A DNA stretch of 64,000 nt from Paracoccus yibinensis (GTDB lineage: Bacteria > Pseudomonadota > Alphaproteobacteria > Rhodobacterales > Rhodobacteraceae). The stretch is from the NCBI RefSeq assembly GCF_030846195.1, contig NZ_JAVCWH010000003.1, positions 310,001 through 374,000 on the forward strand, in the 5' to 3' direction. Every line of letters starts with the position of its first letter. Within the stretch, counting starts at the first letter, position 1. Positions 33,898 to 42,191 of the stretch are shown here, piece by piece. The notes under the pieces are model-generated. The model did not search any database. It saw nothing but the letters and a program-made list of their open reading frames with translations, and was not told the DNA's origin. The translations under genes were made by a program, and so were the position numbers.

Positions 33898-35583
33898 ATG
33901 ACCACAAGCACTTCTGTCAGGACCGGGGCCGGGCATCTGGTCGATGGCCTTGTGGCGCAAGGGGTGGACCGGGTCTGGTGCGTGCCGGGTGAAAGCTATC
34001 TGGCGGTGCTTGACGCATTGGCGGACGTGTCGGACCGTGTGCAGACCGTGACCTGCCGCCACGAAGGCGCCGCCGCCATGATGGCCGAGGCCGACGGCAA
34101 GATGACCAGGCGGCCGGGCATCTGCATGGTCACGCGCGGCCCCGGCGCCACCAATGCCAGCGCCGGGTTGCATGTGGCCTTCCAGGATTCGACCCCGATG
34201 ATCCTGTTCATCGGCCAGATCGCCCGCGACGCGGCCGAGCGCGAGGCATTCCAGGAAATCGACTATCGCCGGATGTTCGGCCAAGTGGCGAAATGGGTGG
34301 CCCAGATCGACGATCCGGCCCGCATTCCCGAATTCCTGTCCCGCGCCTTCTCGGTCGCCATGGCAGGGCGGCCCGGCCCGGTGGTGCTGGCCCTGCCCGA
34401 GGACATGCTGGTCGAGAAAGCCACTGCCGCCCTGCCCCGCCGGGTCGAACCGGTCGGGACAGGCCCGGCTGCCGGCGCCATGGAGGATTTCACCCGGCGG
34501 CTTGCGGCGGCGGAACGCCCCGTCCTGATCCTGGGCGGCAGTCGCTGGGACAGGGGCGCGAAATCGGCGGTCGAACGTTTCGCCGCCCGCGCCCACCTTC
34601 CCGTCGCCGCCGTTTTCCGCCGTCAGGACCGCTTCGACAATGACCATCCCTGCTATGTCGGCGAACTGGGCCTGGGGGCCAACCCGGCCCTGCGCGGCAT
34701 GATCGGCGATGCGGACCTAGTCATCCTTCTAGGCACCCGGATGGGCGACATCGCCTCGGACGGCTATGAGACGCTGGAGATCCCCTGTCCCCGGCAGTCG
34801 CTGATCCATATCCATGCCGACGCGCAGGAATTGGGCCGCCTTTACCAGCCCGACCTTGCGATCAATGCCGCGCCGGTGGATTTCGCCGCCCTGCTGGACG
34901 ATGTCGCGGTTTCCGCCAAGGCTGCCTGGGCCGAACGCACCCGCGCCGCCCGGGCGTCCTATGAGGACTGGCAACGTCCCCGCCCGGCGCCTGGCGACGT
35001 GAACATGTCCGAAATCATCCTGTGGCTGCGCCATCACCTGCCCCGGGATGCCATCCTGACCAACGGCGCGGGCAATTTCGCGGCCTGGCTGCACCGCTTT
35101 CACCGCCATCGGGAACTGGGCACCCAGCTTGCGCCGACCTCGGGGTCGATGGGCTATGGCGTGCCTGCCGCGGTGGCGGCGGCGATGCGCCATCCCGGCA
35201 GGCGGGTCGTCTGCATCGCAGGGGACGGCGACTTCATGATGACCGTGCAGGAACTGGCGACGGCGGCGCAGTATGGCGCAACGCCGGTCTTCGTGGTCGT
35301 TGACAACGGGATGCTGGGAACGATCCGAATGCATCAGGAAACCCGCTACCCGGCACGCGTTTCGGCCACCGAACTGGTCAACCCGGATTTCTGCCTCATC
35401 GGCAGGGCCTGCGGTGCGCATGCCGAATTCGTTGACCGCACCGCGGATTTTGCGGCCGCTTTCAAACGGGCCGAAGCAAGCGGCCGAATGGCGCTGATCC
35501 ACGTGAAGGTCGATCCCGAAGCCCTGACGGCAAACCGCTCGCTCTCGCAGATCCGGGAAGCCGCCCAGATGGCGGAACAATGA
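33898..35583 (+). CDS. ThDP-dependent acetolactate-synthase-like enzyme
   Basis: This 561-residue ThDP enzyme has the N-terminal pyrimidine domain with the activating glutamate E56 in CRHEGAAAMMAEADG, a central Rossmann domain, and the C-terminal diphosphate domain with GDGDFMMTVQELATA and DNGMLGTI. The family includes IlvB, benzoylformate decarboxylase and other decarboxylases or ligases. The lack of an adjacent small subunit argues against a simple biosynthetic AHAS. GGAAAGGA lies upstream of the ATG at 33898. It stands alone, divergent from ribB; the intergenic 271 nt show no RFN element. Confidence 0.85.
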   Translation: MTTSTSVRTGAGHLVDGLVAQGVDRVWCVPGESYLAVLDALADVSDRVQTVTCRHEGAAAMMAEADGKMTRRPGICMVTRGPGATNASAGLHVAFQDSTPMILFIGQIARDAAEREAFQEIDYRRMFGQVAKWVAQIDDPARIPEFLSRAFSVAMAGRPGPVVLALPEDMLVEKATAALPRRVEPVGTGPAAGAMEDFTRRLAAAERPVLILGGSRWDRGAKSAVERFAARAHLPVAAVFRRQDRFDNDHPCYVGELGLGANPALRGMIGDADLVILLGTRMGDIASDGYETLEIPCPRQSLIHIHADAQELGRLYQPDLAINAAPVDFAALLDDVAVSAKAAWAERTRAARASYEDWQRPRPAPGDVNMSEIILWLRHHLPRDAILTNGAGNFAAWLHRFHRHRELGTQLAPTSGSMGYGVPAAVAAAMRHPGRRVVCIAGDGDFMMTVQELATAAQYGATPVFVVVDNGMLGTIRMHQETRYPARVSATELVNPDFCLIGRACGAHAEFVDRTADFAAAFKRAEASGRMALIHVKVDPEALTANRSLSQIREAAQMAEQ

Positions 35584-37052
35584 TGGCGGCCGGATGCTGA
35601 CGGCAAGGGCGTGCCCCTTCCTGGACGCGCGAGAGGAACGAACTGATCCGCGTCCCCACCGTTCATCGGCAGGCTTTCCATCACCGTCGGGCATGGGCCG
35701 GCGATCCAGGCGCTGGATACCGAAACTTCCTTCCCCTGGCAGAGAGGACCCCTGGTTCCGGTCGCGGCAAACCACAGCCTGATCGGCTTGAGCAAGGCGG
35801 CCTCAAGCACGCCGCATGGCAAGCACGCCCATCGCGGCCAGCATCAAGGTCCGGCCTCGACAAACGCCCGTTCACGCCTGCGCCTTGGGCCATGCCGGAA
35901 ATCAGGAAGGACGCGGCCAATCCCGACGGCGGCTTCCTGGCCTGCCGATGCACCCGCACCAGGGATCAGCCCATACCGGCGGGGGCATCTTGCGCCACAT
36001 CTGCATGGCTGATGCCCTTTCGGGTGTAATTTTCAAGGCGTTTGACTGCGGCGATGGTCGGTCCCCTTGCGGATCGGCGCATTGCCGGCCAGACCGTCGA
36101 TCAAAGCCTGGTCGGTGCGCTTGCCACCCCGCTCTCCGCACGCGCCGCGCGGATGATCCGCCGCAATGGGTAAGGCAAGAATGGCTGGGAACAGCCAAGA
36201 TTGCAGAGGACAGCCCTTGCGGGTCCCCTTTCAGCCAGAAGCGTGCTGCCGGTCAGGTCGTGCAATGCGTCTGTCAATCCAGCCTCCGAACGGTCGTGCA
36301 GCAGGCGCACAACCTTCTTGACGCGATGAAAAAGGCAAAGGCCATGGCAATGCCCGCCGTGGCCTCAGTCGGTGCAGCGCCGCCAGCACTGTGGCCGTCT
36401 CTTGCAAGGCCAAATGCGCGACAGGCTGGCCCGACAGAGGAAACGTTGCACCCGCCAAAGGACGCGGGAGACGACCTGCGCCTTTCAAGGTGTCAGATCG
36501 GCGGATGCAGCAACCGTTCCGGCTCGGATCGAACTTTTGAAAGGCCTCGGCTGCAATCGCGACCTGATGCCCAGGTCAAGGCATTGCTACACATGCAGAG
36601 TGCCATGTCCCAACCTTCCTTTGCGACCGCAACGTCGCCAGGCAGGTCGTCACCACCCGTCACCCGTCACCCGTCACCCGTCACCCGTCACCCGTCACCC
36701 GTCACCCGTCACCCGTCACCCGTCACCCGTCACCCGTCACCGACCGGGCAGTGTTCCATGATGACGTCAAGACCGTAAGCCACGCATTTGATTTCCGCGT
36801 TGCCACCCATCCATGATGATGCGGCGACCCAAGCCGGAACTGGCTGCCTGCGACATGGTTCTGCAGCCGCTGCATCCCAGAATGGCCCCGCCCATCCAGA
36901 CCTTCCGAAAGCTGTCTTGCAGAAGCCAGGTATCGGCTGATCAGCCGCTGTCGAATTGCGGCACGCCGGATGGAAAATGCACGACCAGCCTTTGCAATCA
37001 TCCCGCCGGGACGACGGCAACCAGGGCCAAGGATCTGTCCTGAAATTTCCGA
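35584..37052. other. 1.5-kb region without a recognisable gene
   Basis: No reading frame in this stretch shows a family I recognise, a credible ribosome site or coding-type codon bias. Frames are broken and differ between neighbouring segments on both strands. The longest plus-strand frame (35816-36778) runs into the 7-bp tandem repeat and is judged accidental. The region may hold decayed genes or transposon remnants; no inverted-repeat ends or transposase motifs were recognised. Confidence 0.6.
36654..36737. repeat. Perfect 12 x 7-bp tandem repeat (CACCCGT)n
   Basis: Twelve exact head-to-tail copies of CACCCGT span 84 bp, with a partial copy CACC after the last. Because 7 is not a multiple of 3, each copy shifts the frame. 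It lies in the gene-poor stretch between the ThDP enzyme and the acetyltransferase. Confidence 0.95.
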
Positions 37053-37859
37053 TCAACTGGCCTGCGCCAGCCGCGGCGTGAAGTGGGCTGCAAGCCGAGA
37101 GGCCAGAGCCTGCGGATCCCGCAGGTCGTCGGCAGTCACGACCGGGCCTTCATAAGGGGAAACCATCCCTGAACCGACCATTTCCTCGATCCGGTCCAAT
37201 GCCGCCTCGATATCGTCCATCGGTGCCGAGAACAGATCAAAGATCGAATAGCGCCACCACTGCAGCGCAAGCAGCCGTTCCACCGCCTTGTCGGAAAAGC
37301 GCGGCCGCACGACCCGTCCGGGCGTTCCGACAACAATGGAATAGGGCGGAACATCGCGCAGCACGATCGCGCGCGCGCCGATGATCGACCCGGTGCCGAT
37401 CTTGACGCCCGACTTGATGAAGGCCCCCTGCCCGATCCAGACGTCGTCGCCGATTTCGGTGATCGGACAGCTATCCCTGAACGGTCGCAGGCCACGGCGG
37501 ATTTCGTCCTTCCGGTCCTGGGCGACAAGCTCTCTCCACCCGTTGACCTGCGGGAAATAGGCGGTGCGCGAGGTCGTCAGCCAGTCGGTCGGATGTTCGT
37601 GCATCCCGATGACCGCCCCCGCCGCCAATGAACAATACCGCCCGAAGCGGACGTTGTTGACCGTGCCGCCGCTGAGGTTGCAGAACGCGCCGATTTCCAG
37701 GAACGCCCCTGGCGTGACCGTGCAGATGATCGAAGTCGGCCCCTCGATCCGCGACCCTGCGGACAGTCTGCCCGTCTGGACAAGGCCCGGCAGGCGCAGG
37801 CCCGCGCGGTCAAGGGCCGGAAGGTCGGCATGTTTCAACGAGAAGTGTCCGTCGCTCAT
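37053..37859 (-). CDS. Left-handed beta-helix (hexapeptide) acyltransferase
   Basis: This 268-residue protein has hexapeptide repeats over ~residues 40-190 (IGAFCNLSGG, IGDDVWIGQGAFIKSGVKIG, GSIIGARAIV) and the CatB/XAT-type end YSIVVGTPGRVVRPRF. It probably transfers an acetyl or similar group to a sugar or amino sugar. It lies 51 nt beyond the end of the HlyD-type gene on the same strand and may modify a glycan made by the neighbouring glycosyltransferases. The extended C-terminus (200-268) is not recognised. Confidence 0.82.
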   Translation of the reverse strand: MSDGHFSLKHADLPALDRAGLRLPGLVQTGRLSAGSRIEGPTSIICTVTPGAFLEIGAFCNLSGGTVNNVRFGRYCSLAAGAVIGMHEHPTDWLTTSRTAYFPQVNGWRELVAQDRKDEIRRGLRPFRDSCPITEIGDDVWIGQGAFIKSGVKIGTGSIIGARAIVLRDVPPYSIVVGTPGRVVRPRFSDKAVERLLALQWWRYSIFDLFSAPMDDIEAALDRIEEMVGSGMVSPYEGPVVTADDLRDPQALASRLAAHFTPRLAQAS

Positions 37860-37910
37860 TTCTGATCCACCCTGTTTTCCTCGGCAGTCTTGCGCGAAAG
37901 GATTAATATT

Positions 37911-39200
37911 TCACTCATCCCGCATTGCCTTGCGCAGATGCCGCAAGATCGGCTCCAGCAGATAGTCGCCGGCGCGGCGTTCCCCGGTCTGGATGGCCAG
38001 TTCCACGGGCATCCCCGCCGTCAGGGCCACATCCGGGTGCATTTCCAGTTCGGCCGCGTTCAGCCTGACGCGGACTTCGAAATAGCGGCTGCCGTCGCGC
38101 GGCTCCTCCAGCAGGTCGGCGGACACATAGGTCACTTCGCCGTCAATGGTGGGGGCCGTGGCACGACGATAGGCGGTCAGCCTGACACGCGCCTTGCGGC
38201 CCACATGAACCGTGTCGATGGCTTCGGGCGGAAGGCGCGCCTGGATGACCAAGGCATCGGCATCGGGCAGGATCTCCATCACGATGGCGCCCGAACCGAT
38301 CACGGCGCCCGGAGTCACGACGGGAATATCGACAACAAGCCCGTCCTGCGGGGCGCGCAGCGTGCGGCGGGCAAGGACATCCTCGGCCGCGCGGATTTGC
38401 GCCTCGAGCGCGGGAAGGCTGCGCCGGGCCTGGGCCAGAAACTCGTTCGCCTCGGCTACGCGCTGCCGGCGCAGGGTGGCGATATCGGCAGCGATGCGGG
38501 CACCATCCTGTTCGTTCGCCTTTGCCAGGGCGGCATATTCGTCGCGCTCACCTTCCAGCACAGACAGATTGCGGCTGATTTCGCGCGCCTTCTGCCGGGT
38601 CGCCGCCCCGCGTTCCACCAAGGCTTCGGTGTTTTCCAGTTCCTGCGTCCAGCTTTCGATCTGGCGTTGCGAGGCGCGGGCCTGTGCATGATTGGCCCCG
38701 GCCTGCGCGGCAAGATGATCCGCCTGACGCATCATTGATGCGATCTGCCCATGATGCAGGGCAAGGCGCGCGTCATAGAGTTCTGCCTGCGCCGAGGTCA
38801 GGACGGGATCGTCCTGGGGCGCCCGCGCCATGTCAAGCGGAAGCCCCCGCGCCTCGGCCTCGAGCCGCCAGATGTCAAGGACCATCGCGCGGCGTTCGGC
38901 CTGCATCTGCGCCAAACGCGCCTGGTCCTGGGTGGTGTCCAGCTGCGCGACGGGCTGGCCCGCCAGGACACGATCCCCCGGCGCCACAAGAAGGTCGGAA
39001 AGGATCCCGCCCTCCAGATTCTCGACCGTCTTGCGCTTGCTTTCCGCGAGAACGACACCCTGCGTCACCACGGCGCCGTCCAGCCGGGCGTAAATCCCCC
39101 ACCCGCCAAGGGTGCAGGCCATGAACAGGATCATCGCGACCGCGGTCAGGAAGACAGGTCGATAGGCAGGCAAGGCTTCGTCGGCAATCGTCATGCTCAT
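37911..39200 (-). CDS. HlyD-family type I secretion periplasmic adaptor
   Basis: This 429-residue membrane-fusion protein has one N-terminal membrane helix (~residues 15-37), the HlyD/PrtE-type GVVLAESKRKTVENLEGGI motif, a long coiled-coil hairpin (~100-280, rich in Ala/Gln/Glu/Arg) and a C-terminal beta-barrel (VRVRLNAAELEM). It would link the T1SS ATPase to an outer-membrane TolC-type channel, which is not encoded here. It overlaps the ATPase gene by 4 nt. The second ATG at 39194 is also possible. Confidence 0.9.
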   Translation of the reverse strand: MSMTIADEALPAYRPVFLTAVAMILFMACTLGGWGIYARLDGAVVTQGVVLAESKRKTVENLEGGILSDLLVAPGDRVLAGQPVAQLDTTQDQARLAQMQAERRAMVLDIWRLEAEARGLPLDMARAPQDDPVLTSAQAELYDARLALHHGQIASMMRQADHLAAQAGANHAQARASQRQIESWTQELENTEALVERGAATRQKAREISRNLSVLEGERDEYAALAKANEQDGARIAADIATLRRQRVAEANEFLAQARRSLPALEAQIRAAEDVLARRTLRAPQDGLVVDIPVVTPGAVIGSGAIVMEILPDADALVIQARLPPEAIDTVHVGRKARVRLTAYRRATAPTIDGEVTYVSADLLEEPRDGSRYFEVRVRLNAAELEMHPDVALTAGMPVELAIQTGERRAGDYLLEPILRHLRKAMRDE

Positions 39201-40918
39201 GACAGGTACGCCTTTTCTGCAGTTGCGGCCTGGCGCCGCCGAGGCCCAAGCGCCGACAGGATCTCGGCCTTGTTGCCGTATTGCGCCGGCGCGCCGTCGC
39301 GCAGCAAAAGCAGACGGTTCGCCTTGTTCAGGATCGACATGCGCTGTGCCACGATCAGAACCGCCGCGCCGGATGCGCGAGCCGCCTCCACCGCCTCGAT
39401 CAGTGCCGCTTCGCCATCGGCGTCCAGCGAAGAGTTGGGTTCGTCCAGGACCAGAAGCTTCGGCATTCCGAAGATCGCACGCGCCAGGGCGATCCGCTGC
39501 CGCTGCCCGCCGGACAGGCGTGCACCGCCATCGACCAGGGGCGTCTCATATCCCTTGGGCAGACGACCGATCATGTCGTGAACGCCTGCCTGGCGCGCGG
39601 CGGCAACGACATCCTCGATGGGGGCATCGCGGAACCGGGCGATGTTTTCGCGAACCGTCCCTTCAAGAAGCAGCGGCTCCTGGGGAAGGTAACCGACTGC
39701 CTCGCCGAAGCTGGCCCTTTCGTGCTGGAAGGTGGATTGCCCATCCAGGAAAATCCCCCCCGCCGTCGGCGCCCACAGCCCCACCACCAGCCGTGCCAGC
39801 GTCGATTTCCCGGCGCCCGACGGGCCGATCACACCCACCATCTCGCCGGGAGCGATCGAAAAGCTGACATTTCGCAAAAGCGGCGCGTCCTGGCCCGGCG
39901 GCACATAGCTGAGCCTGTCCACCACGATCATGGCCTGCCCGACAGGTACCCTGACGGCCGACCGGATGCGCGCCCCGTCGCGCAGCAGATCGCGCAACCG
40001 CCGGGCGATGGCAAAGGCATTGACCCATTGCCGCCAACCGTCGATCAGATGTTCGAAGGGCGCCAGCATCCGCGAGGTGATCACCGCCGCCGCAAGGATG
40101 GTACCGGGACTTGCCTCTTGCCGGATGACCAGGGCGGCGCCCAGGCAAATCACCGCGATCTGAAGGGCAACCCTTGAGGCACGCGCAAAGGACGCCAGGA
40201 ACTTTGCCGTGGTCCCCCCCGCCTCGATGCTGTCCAGGGACATGGCCTGGCCACGCCGCCATCGCCGCGAGAGTTCGGGCAGCATCCCCATGGCCGCGAT
40301 CACTTCGGAATTGCGGATGGCATTGGCAGTGTCGGCTTGCAGCAGCACATTCTTGCGGATGGCATCGGCGGCCGGGCGCCGCGCCAGAATTTCGGTCGTC
40401 ACGGCAATCATCGTCAGCAGGGCCGCGCCGCACAACCCGGCTATCCCGTAATACGGATGCAGCAGGGTCAGCACGACCAGAAGGACGGGCGTGAAGGCCA
40501 TATCCATCGGCAGGGTGATTGCGCCGCCGGCGACAAAGCTGCGAAATCCGTTCAGGTCGCGCATGGCGGTGGCCGCAGAAGCCGCGCCGGATCGCAGCGC
40601 GCTTTCGACCGCGGCTTCGAACAGGGGACCGCCAAGAGCCATCGAAAGCCGTGCCGCAATGACCAGAAGCAGCCGCGAACGCAGGAAGTCCAGGGCGGCC
40701 TGGAACAGGAAAATCAGGCCCACGATCAGCGTCAGCGCGGCCAGTGTGTCGAAGTTCCCGGACGAGATGACCCGGTCGAAGATCTGCGCCTGGTACAGGG
40801 GCAGCGACAGATAAAGAAGGTTGACGAAGAAGCCGATGAAGGCTGCCGCCGCCACCCCCTTTGCCAGATCGGCCAGGGCTGCGCGCCAAGGGGTGGGATG
40901 TGCCGGGACATCAGCCAT
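39197..40918 (-). CDS. Type I secretion ABC transporter (PrtD-like)
   Basis: This 573-residue half-transporter has six N-terminal helices (~residues 20-310) and an ATPase domain with Walker A GPSGAGKST, signature LSGGQRQRIALARA and Walker B LLVLDEPNSSLD. No C39 peptidase domain is present, as expected for RTX export. The H-loop, normally histidine, reads VAQRMS, with codon CAG at 39344-39346 (plus-strand CTG). It would export the RTX proteins encoded at 47619-49857. The ATG at 40918 was chosen; it overlaps the GT4 gene by 8 nt. Confidence 0.9.
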   Translation of the reverse strand: MADVPAHPTPWRAALADLAKGVAAAAFIGFFVNLLYLSLPLYQAQIFDRVISSGNFDTLAALTLIVGLIFLFQAALDFLRSRLLLVIAARLSMALGGPLFEAAVESALRSGAASAATAMRDLNGFRSFVAGGAITLPMDMAFTPVLLVVLTLLHPYYGIAGLCGAALLTMIAVTTEILARRPAADAIRKNVLLQADTANAIRNSEVIAAMGMLPELSRRWRRGQAMSLDSIEAGGTTAKFLASFARASRVALQIAVICLGAALVIRQEASPGTILAAAVITSRMLAPFEHLIDGWRQWVNAFAIARRLRDLLRDGARIRSAVRVPVGQAMIVVDRLSYVPPGQDAPLLRNVSFSIAPGEMVGVIGPSGAGKSTLARLVVGLWAPTAGGIFLDGQSTFQHERASFGEAVGYLPQEPLLLEGTVRENIARFRDAPIEDVVAAARQAGVHDMIGRLPKGYETPLVDGGARLSGGQRQRIALARAIFGMPKLLVLDEPNSSLDADGEAALIEAVEAARASGAAVLIVAQRMSILNKANRLLLLRDGAPAQYGNKAEILSALGPRRRQAATAEKAYLS

Positions 40919-42191
40919 GGCGAATCGCCAGGGCAGGCGCCGATCTTCTGGCCAAGAGCTTGTCGAACAGGGCGGCGTGCAGGCGGGCGGATTCCGCCGC
41001 CGTGGTCGGCGGCCGGATGCCTGCATGCAGGCGGTCCCAAAGCGCGGGCTCCATCGCGCGTGTCATCGCCTCGGCCAGGCTTTCGGGATTCGAGACCCGG
41101 AAATGCAGCCCGTCGATGCCATCGCGTACTTTTTCCGCCATTCCGCCGATATCGGATGCGATGATCGGGCGACGGTGGTGGAAGGCTTCCTGTATGACGA
41201 CAGGGGCGTTTTCCCACCAGGTCGAGGGCACGATGGTCCAGTCCACCTCTCGCATCAGATGGGGCAGGTCGGCGCTTTTATAGGATCCCATGAAGCGCAG
41301 CCGGCGGCCGGCCAGGCGGAACAGTTCCTTGACCTGGGTTTGGAAATCCTCGGGCTGGTGTTCCAGGTTGCCGCCGAAGACATAAAGAATCCCGTCGCCC
41401 CAGGTCTTTTCCGGGATGCGCGTCACGGCCTCGACCAGGACCTTGATCCCCTTGAAGGGGTTCAACTGGCCGAAATAGGCAAAGCGGTTGCGGCGTCCGC
41501 CCCCGGGCAGGGGGCGGATCGGGGCGACGGAACCGCCGTCGAGACCATTCTCGATCATGACCAGCTTCTGGCGCGGAAGGCCCCAGTCCTGGAACCGCCT
41601 CAGCAGGAAGCGCGAGGGCGAGACGAAGGCATCCACCTGGTCAAAGAAGGATTTTATGAACAACTCGCGCCGCAGCATGTTCGCGGCGCCGATATCGGGG
41701 AAGCACATCCCGCAATCGGATGCCGAGGCTTTCATGCACAGTGCGCCGGACCTAGCCTTGATCATCTGGCCATGATGGGCGCAGATCGGCAGGTATTCGT
41801 GAAGGGTATAGACAATCGGCACATTGCCAAGGGCGCGCCGCGCGGCGCGGATCGCCTGGATGCCGAAGCCCATGACGTGATGGAAATTCACGATATCGGG
41901 CCGAAGGTCGGACAGGAAGCGTTCGAAATGCCCGACAAGGGCATCGGTGTCGTTCAACCCCAGGTGAAACCAGTCGTAGTCGTTCGTCCAGAACAGGGTT
42001 TCGTCGGGGGCCTGGCCCAGCGACATCAGCGGGGTCGCGGCATGGCGCGCGACCGGGGGTCCCACGCCCGCCATGTAATGCGCATTCCAGCCCTGCTGCT
42101 GCTTCATGCCCTGGAACAGGTTGTATGACGCGACCTGCGCCCCGCCGATGGAAAAGGCAGGATGGGCATGGCTGAGAACAAGGGCTTTCAT
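40911..42191 (-). CDS. GT4-type glycosyltransferase
   Basis: This 426-residue GT-B enzyme begins MKALVLSHAHPAFSIGGAQ and has the CxxCF element CGMCFPDIGAANMLRRELF, VSPSRFLLRRFQDWG, FAYFGQLNPFKGIKVLVEA, and the nucleotide-sugar segment WWENAPVVIQEAFHHRRP. It resembles the GT4 at 44335-45576, so the two look like paralogues. Donor and acceptor are unknown. It overlaps its neighbours by 4 and 8 nt in the RTX secretion operon, which suggests it glycosylates the exported protein or an associated polysaccharide. Confidence 0.87.
   Translation of the reverse strand: MKALVLSHAHPAFSIGGAQVASYNLFQGMKQQQGWNAHYMAGVGPPVARHAATPLMSLGQAPDETLFWTNDYDWFHLGLNDTDALVGHFERFLSDLRPDIVNFHHVMGFGIQAIRAARRALGNVPIVYTLHEYLPICAHHGQMIKARSGALCMKASASDCGMCFPDIGAANMLRRELFIKSFFDQVDAFVSPSRFLLRRFQDWGLPRQKLVMIENGLDGGSVAPIRPLPGGGRRNRFAYFGQLNPFKGIKVLVEAVTRIPEKTWGDGILYVFGGNLEHQPEDFQTQVKELFRLAGRRLRFMGSYKSADLPHLMREVDWTIVPSTWWENAPVVIQEAFHHRRPIIASDIGGMAEKVRDGIDGLHFRVSNPESLAEAMTRAMEPALWDRLHAGIRPPTTAAESARLHAALFDKLLARRSAPALAIRHG

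Noticed and set aside
36654..36737. Tandem repeat considered as a CRISPR array
   Set aside because: The unit is 7 bp with no spacers, so it is a simple tandem repeat.
35816..36778. 320-codon plus-strand frame including the tandem repeat
   Set aside because: No ribosome site, no family, Arg/Pro/Ser/Cys-rich composition typical of chance frames in GC-rich DNA, and it passes through the 7-bp repeat.
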